A stretch of DNA of 64,000 bases from Gordius sp. MW1 (taxonomy: Eukaryota > Nematomorpha > Gordioida > Gordea > Gordiidae), in NCBI GenBank assembly GCA_964036665.1, contig OZ038531.1:1488001-1552000 (forward strand). The letters run 5' to 3'. Positions 38,601-53,600 of this stretch are shown in pieces. Position 1 is the first letter of the stretch. Every line of letters starts with the position of its first letter. A program made the translations under genes and the position numbers. A model generated the notes under the pieces. The model worked only from the letters and a program-made list of their open reading frames with translations. It was not told where the DNA came from and made no database searches.

Positions 38601-41600
38601 AACTAAGGAGGAATGTAAATTTTTTTCTGTTAAAACAATGGGGGACACTGCAGAAAGATATGGAAGATTGTCAAATTCAAAACGGTGGATTTATGGTAAA
38701 CATTTTACCATATGAAACCTATGACATCAGTTTAAGTATATATAAGGCGCGGGAAAAATTTGTTACAAAAGCAAGTTTCTTCGGGCCGGTTAGCCTGATA
38801 TTCAACCAAAACACTTGCGCAATAAAGCTTATTTCAATTACTTCGCAAATGTTGGGAAACATCAAGCGCGAATAAAATAGCCGCCGTCTTCACAGTTTAC
38901 ATAAGGTAGTCTATCTATATTTAGTCTAGTATACTAGGTAATTTTACAAAAGCATCGCAAAATTTCAAATAACTCAACGAGTGCAAATAAATATAGACAA
39001 TTAATTAGGGTAATCATTTATAAAAATAAGAGATAATTTATTCGGAAAAACATGGATAAACAGCTTATTTTCTTTCGCAACACTGCATTCAGGTTAGACC
39101 CCAAACGTTAACAGCTTTTTAAACTTTAATTATTTGGCCTTTAATGCCTTAAATCCCTATGCTTTGCGTTATTCAGATTAGAGTAGTTATGCGAAGCCTA
39201 CGAAAAATTTAGTAAGACCCCCCAAGCCTTAAAATTTATATCAGCCTGGACTGGACACTTGCCTTTCCAATGTTTGCCCCGGGGGGCTCGGTTATTGACG
39301 TGCGGCCACGGGTTCGCGCCAAAAAATGTCGAAACATCTTTAGAGCTTTCGTCGTACACGCGTTAAGCGCCATAGACACGTCACCAATGGCCGTCACCTC
39401 GGTTGCCATGGTAACCAACGTCGATGTCTCGTGACATCGGGACGTTCCTCGGAGCTGACACCCCTGGATGAAAGAACAGACCGCCCCCATCCCCGCACGG
39501 TTTCTCTCGAGGTCGGAGAAAAAAGATCGGTCCGAAGCTGGGATCGAACCTACGAATCGGAGGGCTTCGATTTTCACCTCGGCCAGGGACCAAGCCCAAG
39601 TGATTAGTTCGGGCTTGGGATCAGCTAATCGCAGGGCGGGCGGGCATAAAACAATTCGATGCGAAACGTCGACGAGGCTAACGATCGCGTACCAAGGTCG
39701 TTGCTCGAGAACGGCCACGCCCAGAGCCGGTCCTGGGAGAAAGGGTGATACGTCGTTTTGGATGCCAAAATTTGGGTACCAATATTGGAGCGGAACTACC
39801 AAATGCACCCTTGGCAGAAGGATATCGCAGACGATAATTTGACCTAGGAACCGTTCAACCTTGTTAATAGTTTGCCCAAAATCCTATCGTAAATTTTTAA
39901 ATTTTGTAAAATAGTAAATTGTAAGTTGTATTAGATAAAACTCATGCCTTGCATTATTAAATTTGAAACCCTTAAATACAAAATAATTTTTTAACTATGT
40001 ATAATGGTTTTAAGAGATATTTGTCAAAATTATTCTAATAATTAGTCCTATTCAAGGACATTATTTGGTAAATTAAATAATTTGTAAAAATCGACCAAAA
40101 GTTAAATAATTGAATATCTCAAATTTAAAATGATTGAAACAGAGATTTCCCATATAAAAATTACCACCTTTCTAACAAATTATAAGTTTCTGGGTTATTA
40201 TCCTTAAGTTTTTATCTCATTGTATCAACAATGGTATAGAAAAGAACATAGGGCTAACTTTTTCAAAAAAATGGTGTTTTACATTTAACAAGTATTACAT
40301 TTATAAAAAAAGTTGATTTTTAAAATATAATTATAATACCTGGCTAGCATTTTGAGATTCATTCAAATTTTCGTTTTCTCGAAAGACTTCTTTTAAAAGA
40401 TCTCTGTAAACTTCGATTGAATCTTGTAACCCTTCCATTACTTCCAAAACGTAGAAAATGTAAAAGGGATTCAGTTCCAACTTGAATTTCGACTTCTTCC
40501 TTAAACTTTTCAAATTCTTTTCCCTATATAATTAAACAAATGATTATTTACCCTTTATCATAGTATATTATAATTTCTAGCAAAAAATACTTCGTGCAAA
40601 CAAAAGGAAAATTTTTTCAATTGCGTTCAGTGATCGCATTACCGTAGTCAAAATAATAAAGAACGACTAGACATCTGAACTCTAAATTAAGGAAATTATT
40701 TAAAAAAGTTAGATTTTTATTTAAAAATATGCACCTTTAAAATTTAAAATAATATCAATAAAGGTATGCCAGCTAAAATAAATTATATTGGATCACTTGC
40801 TACTACCAACTTAACCTATAAATCCGCAGAGACCACTTCTCATTGCACCTAGGTACTTTTTATTTCGCATATCTTATTATTTTTTATATACGTGCTCTTG
40901 AAAAGTTAAAATACAGGAATAATTAAACAAATAAAAAAATTATTATGAGAAGCTTAAAAAAATAAATATATACTAAAAGAAATATTACTGCGTGGCAAAA
41001 CACAAGAAAGCCTCTCCTTCTGGTAATTGTTGATTGAATATGAAAGTTCTGGATGATTTTGGCAAACTGTCCGTATAAAAGACCAGGCGAGTGGTCTCAC
41101 ATGTCAAACTCAACCCCGCGTATGACTTAAATGATGTGAATCCTCTATTCAAAAAATCCAATGCAAAATTTTTCCACGACACTTCGTAGTATATTTCAGG
41201 GCTAAAAGGGGTCACGACCAGCAGGACGAGCGACTTCACTCGGCCTGTCACAGTTAAAGTGTGGTAGCCTTGTTTTGCGCTGTCAATATGGGCAGAGCCT
41301 GCATCAGGAGTGCCTAAATATGCGTAAAATTAAGTTCAAATCCATATCATTTTATTAAAATGTTATAAAATTTTGCTAAAAACTTGGCTTAAATTTTCAA
41401 AAATTAATATACGACATTCCCTTAAAGTTGTAGTGTTTATTTCAAAAAGTATATTTTAATAAACAACTTGATACTAAAGTAAGAATATAGCTGTAACATT
41501 CTCGCAAACAAGCGTAACCAGGGGGTGGCTGCCCCTCCTCTAACCAATAAAATCCTAAAGATATAGCTAATTATGGCTAAAATGCTTAAAAAATCATTAC

Positions 41601-44600
41601 ATTAGTACCCCGGCCCTTTAATTAAAATCCTGGTAAAGGCCACGTTCTCTTTAAACAAAGTTTTAAAATCTACCGTATTGTTATTTGCCGAATGATAAAA
41701 TCGCTCCTCACTTCTAGTACACATTATTAACATTTTAACCGAAAAAATATTTTAAATATTACTATTTAATATCCTTTTTTGCCCAGACTGCCAGTAGCCC
41801 GCAACTAAAGCCCTCACATCTTTCGCAAGGTATATTGCTTCGGTAATGACTTCGTACCTCAACCCCATTTCCATCTCTCCAATTTCTACCCAGACTGAAC
41901 AATCTTTAGTCATCTAGATTCAAAAATGAATAAATAAAAAATAAATAAATTAAATATATAATTTGATAAATAAAATTAAAATATTGTAGATAACCAAAGA
42001 TGTTATTAACTTTATTTTTTTCTCGCAGCTCTAGGTAGCAGGCAATGCTGTATCTTGTTTTGTCATTCAATGCAGAATCTAGATGAAGCAATTTGCTGTC
42101 AAAACATACGTCGTATCCACTTTTAGAGTAGACACTGGGCCGTACCCTTAAGCCTTGTATCGGATGCTCGTTATCGCCTTCAATCAATAATAATCGAATT
42201 AAACCTAGCCCTAAGCATAGCTTCGATTTAGTTTTAAATGCTTCACGAGCACCTATTCTGGGACTATCGTCTAAAGATTTTTCTAAAGACTTTTTCTGAT
42301 CATATTCTGGAAATCCTTCTTCGGATATATATCGGCACATGGGGGTTTCTACGGAAAGTTTTAGGGTAGATTCAGGATCTAAAGAAGACTGAAGAGTGAT
42401 GACACAAGAATTCGTTTGAAAACTCAAGGACCAACTTTTTATAATGTTAGTAGTATTCTTATTCTCAACGTCGTAAGAATCGTGCATTAAATTGATAAAA
42501 CGCCGAGCATCATTTGAAAATTGTAGAACGTTTTCCAGTAAAATTTGCTGTTGGCCAGAAGCCCCAAAATTTGCCCAAACTTTAGCAGCGTAAAGGTTAA
42601 AATTCGTTTGGTATCGGGGCGGATCGATATCGGTTTCCATGGTAACGAAAGCGTAAAAACCATGAACCCCAACTAAGTCCGAGCCATTTAAATCGGACAT
42701 TTTGTATTTATCCGCGTCAGAAATTAGTTTTCCAAAAACGTCTTCACAAGATATCGCAAAAGCAATGGTAGTGTTCTGATCTCCACAACAATGTTTTCTA
42801 AAATTCACGCGCTGATCCGAAAATTCCAAAGTTACACCACCAGTTCCCAAGTTATCTCTCGCTACTAAACTCAAAACTTGACAACGTGTTTTAACTATGA
42901 GGGTACGCCTTGTTAAACTGCTTTCATTTTTGATTGACGTTTCGTTTTTGATTAACGTGAAATCACTGGAAACTTTTTGTGATGGGTGTAAGTAGTATTC
43001 ATTGAGTAAAGTGGAAATAGCGTTGAAATCGTAGAATAAATAGAATTTCCCAACCGTAACATGTAGAGAATTCTTTATTATATCGTTGGTTTTAAACGAT
43101 TGACCCATGGTGTAAGATACATCCAAAGCAAAAATATCATTTTTTTGGTACTCCAAATTTGAGCCGTCTGTTAATTTTTTGGATTCACATTTAGATACAA
43201 TCAATAATTGACTAGAGATATCTATGAGCGATGGAAATTCAACCTGGACGTATTCTAGCTTGAAATCTATGATTTGCTTGTAATTGTCAACAGTCAATGT
43301 TGAACCTAGGGAGATAAATTAAATTATAATAAAATCCCCTTTTCAAGTGTTTTAAAATATTATATTTTTTATAAACACCTTTTGAAAGGTTACGTGAATA
43401 ACTATGCTAAATACAATAAAATAGGAAACTTGCATACTAAATTAATGACTTTTGAATGTTTTAGATCGTATAAATCTCCTTTCTTATACTCAAACAAAAT
43501 AAGTTGCATCAAACTATGGACGAATTAAAATATAAATCTAAATTTACATATTTTATATATAATAGGGAAAATTTGTGTTTTTTAATTAATTATAATAAAA
43601 GAAAGGAATATCGAAACGCTTGGTTTAATTGACTATTATTAAGTTTTTTAGAATGATACATTCTAATAACAAATTAGTATTTGGGAGCTTAATTTTCAGG
43701 GCTTCAGCTAAGTTTTTGCTTCTGTTTTAAAACGGTTGTCGTGTGTAATAATGATCAAGGGTTAAAATGGATGTACTCAAATGTGAAACTGATACTTTTC
43801 CAAAAAAATATAACTTTTAAGGTGGAAGTATTTGAGAAAAACATAAATGCCAAATAAAAAATCCAATCGCATAGAACTTAGGTGGAATTTAGAGCAACTT
43901 GATACATGCTAAAAAATCTTAAATAGCCAATTTTCACACTTCACTTTAAACAGCCAGTTGCGTTCATTATATTTTATTGTTTTACTGAATTCCTCAAAGG
44001 CACTCAACTACCGGAACTAAAAGGGAAACTAGAAAAACACTTTTATATTCTTGCTAAAAACATCTGCAACATTAAATTTTTATCTAAATAAAAAAAATTG
44101 TTAAATTCATTGATTTTGGGATATTTATAAAAACTTTATTAAATTAAAAATTCAATTATTAATACCTTGCAGAATAACTTAAAAATTTATAATCACTTTT
44201 CTAATTTATGGATCGAATTTCCAGATTTTGTTCAATTTGCCCAAATTACAAATAAATTTCTTATCAAGAGCCACATTTGCTCAGGGCAATTAATAGACAT
44301 TTTTATAATTCATTTCAAAACTATTTTCTCGGCAATGACTCTTACCCGAGGGACTTATAGTGAGGATTGACGGGTAAGTTATAAGAATTTGGGCTTTTTG
44401 TGCCCGAACCAAAAAACAGCTGATCGTAGACAGCACCCGACGACTGGTCGGAAAAAATTCCAATGAGATCCCGCTAAAGCGAACAAGGCAAGTCTTGCTT
44501 TCGACAAAGGGTACGAAAAGCTCAAAATCTCGCCCATCAAGAAGGTTCAAGTCACCCATGTGCTCCCCGGTGGCAGGGGTGAGGGATGGAGGTACTAAGG

Positions 44601-47600
44601 GTGGGGCATCAGGTCCGCCCTTTTTGTCAACAAATACGAATAAAAAAACAAGCACGGGTAAACAAATGTTTAAACTTCCGTATGTAAAGAGTAGCAATAA
44701 AATTTTAATTTTAAAACAATATGTGTTCTAAAATACAAAATGTCATATATTTTTCTATCACAACTTAAATAAATAATAACTTTTATTGATAAACTAGCAA
44801 CAAAAACATGCATATTACCTCTATAACGTAAGGATATTCGTCCCATATTTCCACCTCATCAATAATTATATCGATTAAATGCATAAATCTTTCGACGAAG
44901 GTCATTGCCTGCTCGATGGCTGCAACATCGGCTAAAACATAGTATAAACCGCATTCAGATGGCTAATAAATTTAACATAATTTGCAAGGTATTTAAAGGT
45001 ATTGACTAATGAAACATCCAAAATAACTTGAAAATTTATACGCCTTAATTATATTGTTCATTTTAATCGTACTCAATAGATTTAAGCAGTTATTTTGTTT
45101 ATAGCTTTATTTGAGGAGGGCCAGGAGGGGGCAATTACCCCCCCCCCCCGGGTCAAAATTTATTTTTAAAATTTCAAAAATTATTGTTCTATAGTTCCTG
45201 AAATAAATAATAATAATTTAAATTAAATTCGAGATCCGACTTACAAAATAAGTAGAGTTCGGAGGCTAAATTAACCTCAGTCGAACGAGCAAACGATTTT
45301 TTGTCGTGTAATCCATCCTTCGCAGTGTTGGGCAGGCATAATTTCCGATAATAATTTGTTCCAAACGAAAAAAACACACCTTCATGAGCTTTTTATAAGG
45401 AAAGATATCAAACAGTTCAAACATCATTTATAATAAACAATGAATGTCTAAAACTCTATAACCCAACACGTGTGGTAAAAAAAAAGTAAGAATTAAGTTA
45501 TTGTTTAATTTAACAATATATATATTTTTTATAAAAATGTTTATGGCACATATTAATTCAAACCTGTTTCTTCAATTGCGGTGTTTTCTCTACCCACGTG
45601 AAATGATGACAGGGTGCTTTCATCACTATATTTAAATAATTTTTTATAACTCATAGATGCAATTAGCAAGAATAAAATAATAAGCGCGCCAGACGTTTTT
45701 ACATAAGCAAGAACTTATGCTATATACTAGGCTACATGGGCGTAGCCAAGGGGGTGCAGGGAGGGGCGGCTGCCCCCATTTAAATCCAAAAAAATTGTTA
45801 AAATTTATTTAAAATATGGTTAAAATTTCGAAAAATGATCATCTTGCCCTTCCCTAAATCATTGTTGCCCCCCCTCTAATCTCAATGCTAGCTACGCCCA
45901 TGCTAGGCTATTTTATCGAAATGACAATTTATTTTTTAGCTCCTAATAGGCTTATGCCTTAAGATATTTGTGATAAAAAGAGTTCTCTTGAAAAAATTAG
46001 ATCCGAGGGGAGGGGTTATGTAACCCCTTTTGCCCTCTGCCCTTTTGCAAAAATAAATCTATCCGTGTACCGAGAGGAGGTGGCAAACAGTCTTTTTTGG
46101 TCGTCGCGGTACAAATAGCCCAGAATTTTGGCGAATTGGGCGGAGACGGAGGAGAGAAACAGCTGATCAAAAGGGTAGACCATTCCGAGCTTAGGGGTTG
46201 GATGCTTTTGAGAGACGCGTTTAGCACTTAAATCACCGCAGGCATCTAAACGAGGTGCTCCAAGCTGGACCCAACCCAATGGCGTTTCTTGCTCACTTTG
46301 ACTTCCTATATTATTTTGTTGAATGTATGAAATCAAAAGTTACATTTTTTACAGGAATAATTCAAAGTTTTAACGTTTTTATATAGATTATTTTTTGTTA
46401 CACAAAAAATAAAAGGCATTATTAATTAGGTGTGAGTATAGGGAGCAAGATGAGTTGTTAGGATGCGTTTTTGTTATGGTTAAATAATAGAGTTGAGAAA
46501 ATGAAATGAGAATAAAATTTGCTGACGGTAAAGATGGGAATAAAAATTTAAAACTGTATGGGCCATTCCATGACATATCAAAACGGTTTCGGCCCACCAT
46601 CTCAGATCGAGCTGATTTTTTGTGAGAATTTAGACCCTGTAGGAAATAGTAATTTCTGAAAATTTTAGCCATTTTGGGCCAATACATTTTAAGTTATGGA
46701 CGCTAAAATGGCCAAAATCACGCTCGAGTGAGTTTTACAAATTTTACTATTATTGCCATAATTTGAAAAGTATTTGTGCTAGCTCGTAATTTTTAGTGCA
46801 TTTTAATCCTTATAAAATTCTCTACCAGAAAAATGTAACCGAAAACCTCAAACTTTTGTGGGTAAAGTTTTGTGGTCAAATTTGTGAAAAACCAAAAAAA
46901 CCTACTTCGCGACCAGCTATAATCACCAAATTCACCATGGGGATTCCCCTATGCCCAAATATCAAATTTCTAAAATAAAAAGTTTGGGGACGGCTATGGG
47001 GTGGTCAGGAAATCAAAAAACACTAATAAATTAAATTAATTTATAGATGGCGCTAAACTATTACGAATCAGATATTTTAACTATACTTTATTACTAAAGG
47101 GCCACATCAAGATATATCTGATAAATAAACAAAGTTGGAATATAATTTTATGAAAAATTCTTAAATATTGACTTAATTAAAAACAAATTAAAGAAAATTG
47201 ATATTACATTATGACTTTTTATCTAAATTATACAGGGTTAGGGTAAACTTTGTCTTCGAACATTCGTTAAAGATATACCGTAATAAATAATTTTCATTAT
47301 CTAATTCATGTTCAATAAAAATTGTATAAATATACTTTATTATAATAAATAATAAAAGTCTTCTCAAGTTAGATTTTATGTAGTTGCGTAGTAGCCAAAT
47401 CCATTTCTTGTGCAGAAAGTGTGTTGATTGTGTACGGAGACATTTTCATTATAACATCCGATTTTTTAATGTTTATTTTATTTAATTTTGACGGGAAAAA
47501 AAGATTTTGCCGGACCATTAGGATGTAAAAGATGAGCGACAATATATTCGTTTATTAGATCCTTGTCTACAATTAAGGCTAACCACCATTTATTCTGGTA

Positions 47601-50600
47601 ACTACATACCACGTAACCATTTAGATTTTCAAAATCAATTTCATTCGCTATTTGAATTTCTTCCTCAAAATATTCACTTGAATTAGAATACGTCTTTGTT
47701 TTAATTATCTTTCTGTCAATAGGTATTAAAGCATGTAGCTTTTGCATCCCAGAAATAGGTTTTGCTCGATTGAATCAAGAGGTAAGTTTCAATCCCTCTT
47801 GTTTAAACTCCTCATTCGTCATATAACCAAAACATATATTAGAAAAACTACTTTTCGCCCATTCAAACAATTCGAAAGGCTGTGTTATTTGATTTTCGAA
47901 TGGTCTTTGCAAACTAGCCTTATAAGCAAACGTTTTAAAGTATCGGCAGCACCATCGCAAGGACTTTTGCCATGAGAAGTTGCAAAAAAATGCCATTCTG
48001 CCTTGATCCCATAATCATCAATGTGATGACATAAATTAATTGTATTCTTTCTATTTTTATATTGAGCGGCCGATCCATCTGAAAAATAGTAAAAAATTTT
48101 TGGTTGAAAATCGAGCTCTTGCAATAAAAAATTTATAAAACGCTTTTGAAATGCGCTATAGCTGGCAGTATTATGCTGCAGACATTCGGATATCATAATG
48201 AATGTTGCACATTTCGATTCATCGCCCTTTTTATAGTAAGCAACAAAGGGATGTATTGTGGCCTGGACATTGGTCCAATGATAGGCCTGAACCGAGTCTT
48301 GCACCACAAAACTATAGTTTTCCGCAAAATCATTCAAAATTATTACTCAGAGCAATTTAAGTTAAGTTTCAAATTTTTTAAAAACATTGCTTGTTGTTCG
48401 GCTATGAAGGAATGATATAATAAATGACCAATTTTCTCGCAAAAATCTTCTAGAAAATCTTCACTATGTTTATTTAAATTTTCTAGGGTTGTCCTACCTA
48501 CACTTAGCCATTGTTTATATTTTATGTATTCTATATCTGACGATTTAAATATTTCTGATATTCGTTGTTTAATATGAATGACACCTGGACAATGTAAACA
48601 CTTTCCTAAATAACAAAGTGGTAGAGGCGGATTACAAATAATTTTTGCTAATATATCCTTAGATGTTTTGAGAGGGTACATGTCAGTGCTAGTTAATTTA
48701 TTAAAATTTGCTCCGATCATCATTAATTTGACATTCTGATGGTATTGGCAAACACAGACATTGTGACTGCCACTTACTCCAGCTAAAATGCAATTTTTGG
48801 GCATTAACTCTGCAAACTTTGAAAAGCCAAGTTGAACACTGGGATTCGCTTCTTTAAATTGTAAATAAAGTTCTTTCAGATTTAATAAAACTAATCGTTT
48901 TTGCACTTTAGTCTTCCTCTTATTAACAAGCATAGAAATAAAATCTTTCTTTCCTGCCATTACTCGGGAGAAATCATCTGATAAATAAAATTGCTCGACT
49001 AATTCTATCTCAAAACTGCTTAATGTTTTACCTGGCTGCAGATTTGGGGTAGATAAAATTCCTTTTTCTAATTTCAATTTTTTAGCCCGTTTTGCCATAT
49101 AGTATGAAACATTAAAAATTGTCTTGATTTTTTGTGCCGTCCAACTATCGGGGAGTAGTGTTAGAATCCGATATTTATTACTTTTGTTTAATGTATGAAA
49201 ACTAGATTTCATACTATCTAGTAATTCAGAATCGACCGATAATTGATTGTTTTCCTCGACGATTTCCAAGGTTGTGGCAAGGCTTTTTTTAATTTTTTCT
49301 AATTTTCTTTATGGATATTTTTTTTCAACGAATCTCTTCATTTTAATTGGGGATTCGGCAATCATAGATAATGAGGTATTAAGGGCTTGAATAGATGGTC
49401 CTGCTTTGTCTATAATTTCATTTATTGGGGGTGGGGAGAAAGAAGGATCAACAGACGGATTAATATTTGGAATACCCCGGCGGTGATAAATTAATTTGCG
49501 ACATGTGTCACATAATTTCTCATTGGGATCTAAAAAGGTCATCCATTTAGAAACAATTCTTATTCCTTTGATTTTACCTTTATGGTTCTTAATGGATTAC
49601 AACAATAAGTGGTTTTAGGCATAGAAATTAATTGACACGAAATTAAAGTATTTTAATAAAATTATAGCCTGTTAAAACAAATAAAATTAATATGATATCG
49701 ATTTTGTGTTTTAATTAATAGCGTTGTTGCGCATATGGTTTTAATCATTTAATTGTAGAAAGCTAGGATGATCTGCCAGCTGCGATTTTATATCATTTAA
49801 GGCAATAAAAAGCCAAGCAATTGTAATCTAACCCTGTAAAATTAGGTTAAAAAGTCAGAATGTAATATCAAATTCTCTTAAATTGTTGTTTTAAATTCAG
49901 TCGATATTTAAAAATTTTCCATAAAATTATATTTTAACAGATATATCTTGATGTGGCCCTTTAGTAATAAAGTATAGTTAAACTTAAAATATCTGATTCG
50001 TAATAATTGTTTATAGCGCCACCTATAAATTAATTTAATTTATTAGTGTTTTTTTGATTTCCTGACCACCCCCTAGCCGTCTTCAAACTTTTTATTTTAG
50101 AAATTTGATATTTGGGCATAGGGGAATCCCCATGGTGAATTTGGTGATTATAGCTGGTCGCGAAGTAGGTTTTTATGGTTTTTCACAAATTTGACCACAA
50201 AACTTTAACCACAAAAGTTTGAGGTTTTCGGTAACATTTTTCTGGTAGAGAATTTTATAAAGATTAAAATGCACTAAAAATTACAAAGCTAGCACCAATA
50301 TTTTTGAAATTATGGCAATAATAGTAAAATTTGTAAAACGCACTCGAGCGTGATTTTGGCCATTTTAGCGTCCATAACTTAAAAAGTATTGGCCCAAAAT
50401 GGCTAAAATTTTCAGAAATTACTATTTCCTATAGGGTCTAAATTCTCACAAAATATCAGCTCGATCTGAGATCGTGGGCCGAAAATCGTCTTTTTTTGAT
50501 CGAAACGACATAAGGAGTTTTCTATAATCGAACGAAATAAATTCATACGTGCAAATTTGTATAGGGTCGAATAATATTTCAGAAAAAAATTAAGTAAAGA

Positions 50601-53600
50601 GTAAGAGTCTTATGGGGAAAAATACTTTTTTAAAATTCTTGAGTAGGGAGTTTGAAAAAATATTAAAAAGTGAGCTCAAATTTAATGACTTCCGTATATT
50701 TTTTCCAAACTCCTTCACTAAAAATATTGAAAAACATAATCTCTCGCGTTTTTAACTTTCCAGAGTCGAAAATATATTAATTGAAAAATTTTTGGTGACC
50801 GCGAATTTTGAGATATTAGGAAACGAATGTAAATTATTTTTGAGGAAAAGAGTAGACTAAAATTCGAAGATTGAAAAACATCAAAATCAGAAGTCAGCTT
50901 ATTTTTCTGCCCGATCTCGGCCCAATTTTTTGGCTAAATTGCGCCCGACCAAACTCGAATTATTATAGCTCCCCGAAATGCTTGGCCTAAAATAATAACT
51001 TTTTATTTTTTACCAGTAATTTTGTTAAATATTCTCGATTTTTTGGGTAAGAATTACGATTAATAAATATTGTACAATCAAAAAAGTGACAAAATAATAC
51101 ACGGAAAAAGGTATAACACTATATATTTTTTATTGAGCTGAAATTGCCCAAATCTTTGCCCGCCCGAAAGTTTTTAAAATTAAAACAGGCCGAGCTTTTC
51201 TGGTCATTGGATAAAAGGTGTTTTATTTCAAAAAAAAAAAATTATAATGTTCAACACAACGCGCAAAACTTTCATGGCGCAAATATTTCGCCGCATTACG
51301 GATCTGACAGGTTCAAAAACAAAGACCAAAATAATTCAGAAACCTTTCAAAGAACTTATAAAATTCTAAAGGAGTGGGCATAGGCTAAGAGTTTAATATC
51401 AATTTGATTTTTATTGGAAACTTTAATATATTTGGAATCGTAGGGCGTCCGATAATTTAAAATATATTAAATCAATGAATCTAGTTTTTAAAAATGGAAT
51501 TTTTAAATATAAGGGGGAAGATATATTAATTTTACCAGCCGTTACGCTAAAAGATCACTTTACCAAACTATAGTCTGCAACACAAGAGCTCAATACAATA
51601 CCCTTACTTACACCTAATGTTGTAAAAACGGCTGGGTTTTGTTTTAGTCGACTAAACCTAAACAAATAAACAAACCAAAAGCTTTTGGCTCGGGGCTTAG
51701 TCGAATTTTGAAAAATGGACGAGAGCCGATCGTTTGTTTTAGTTACACCGAAGGTCGACCGAACGAAAGCTAGCCGTTTTTACGACACTACGTTACACGA
51801 CGTGGAGGCAAGTATAAATATAATATTCAATTTTGTTTGATCGAATGAATATAGATGGGCCAACATTTTAATTAAATGTCTTATTTGGCCCAACAGTAAA
51901 GAGGGGGGAAGTTGGGATAAAAAGTGAAGATATGGAATAGTTAGAAGATTAAAATGCACCAAATATTTCGCTTTATTTCAAAGGATTAATCGTCATTTTA
52001 TGATCAAATATATATGCTTAAATCAAATATACGTGCAAAATCATTTGTTTTACCACTTTTAGGGTACACCACGAATGTTAACTCATCCAGCAAGAGGGTA
52101 AATCTGGTGTGATCCAATGCATTGGCTGTTTCTACCCTATATATTACGAAATTTTAATAAAAATATATGAGAAATAAACAGCTTAAAACGGAATATTTTT
52201 TGCAAAATCAAAGAGAATTTTTGAAAATATGCGTTTAACTGCTTAAATCATTTAAACGCCGAGCTATTGCTCAATTTAAATTTTTATTCCAATAGTAGCT
52301 CCCTGTTTCGCCACTTTTGCCAAGAAAGCATTAGATAAGGAAAAGGTCCCCTAAAGCCAAATAATCACTTAGCTGATTAGAAGTGAAAAAATCGGCATTT
52401 TAATGGCAAAATATAATGATAAATCTTTATCAGAACCATTTTATGCTCGTTATGGATCATTTTTACTTATTAAAAGCAATTTATTTAATAAAAAATAAAT
52501 CTGATTATATCAAAATATTTTAAACTCTTGATTTATTTGCGAGACGTTGGCCGAAGATAGGAGAACTTTCTCGAACATTGCTTGAAGCATAGATATGCCC
52601 TGAATAATGGCTTGTGTCTATAAATAAATAAATAAATTAAATAAATTAATGCAGTAAATAAATAAAATGCAATAAATAAATAAATAAATAAAAATATGAT
52701 ATAGTACATGTTCGTCGTGAGAATTTATGTTAAAATTGCTGAAAAATAATTCTATAATTCTTTCAAACTTCACTTCTTCCTCTTTATTAATAACCTTCGT
52801 GTGTGGGTTGTGGAGTAATACCAAATCCCTAAGAATTTAATTATAAATTTTAAAATATTTTACTTTTTCTGACATTTTTAAAAATATTTTTGAGCTTTCT
52901 TTTAATAATAATAAAAAAATTAAAATATAAAAAAATCTTCAAATATTTTGTAATATTCAAAGTATTTGATCACCTGGTCACAGATTGAACGACAATAGAA
53001 AAGTGTTCAACTGGTGTTAATTCAAATTGGCTGAGCCCAGTAAATAATTGTGTCCACCTTAAGCCAACGGGTAACTGTAAATCTGTTGTTGGTTTTGGCA
53101 AACTGGCTTTCAACGCATCAACATTCAATCGAAATCTTGTTAATTTAAATTTAATTTAATTATAAAAACATTTATATCTAAAAATTAATATTTTAGAAAT
53201 TTAAAAATGTCTTTTTTTATGATAAAATGGTTACGTATTTTCCTATCTATTTTCTTGTGTATAAATTACTTGTTTTCACTATAAACTGGGTATAATAGCC
53301 TTTTTTGCAAATTATCATCTAAAACATAGGCAGTATCTATATTATGAAAAATAAAGTTATTTGTATATAAATACCTGTGGCATTCTCGACAATTAAATGC
53401 TCGCTAACGTGGCTATGCAATACCAAATTGTCACCAAACAGTAAAATCTAATCGTAAAAATACCAATTTAAGGAATAATACCCCAATAAAATATTTTTAT
53501 TTACAAAATAATAAAAAGTTTTAATTTTATTACTGGTTTCATTTTATCGGGTTCCCAAAAAATCAAAAATTGAGCTGAGGCTGTTTTCAGTGTGAAGGAC

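Noticed and set aside
38660-38875. Plus-strand 71-codon open frame
   Set aside because: Inside a VPS13D intron, no motif, no start context or splice partner; looks like chance.
39538-39560. GGGATCGAACC, another B-box-like motif
   Set aside because: Inside the GC-rich exon and without a foldable tRNA around it.
39468-39842. Plus-strand 124-codon frame opposite VPS13D exon 31
   Set aside because: Antisense shadow of the GC-rich exon. It lacks motifs, and the minus-strand frame fits the splice phase of exon 30.
46562-50518. Considered a Polinton/Maverick because of its long terminal inverted repeats
   Set aside because: Only ~4 kb, with a single transposase-like gene and no polymerase, protease or capsid genes; treated as a plain DNA transposon.
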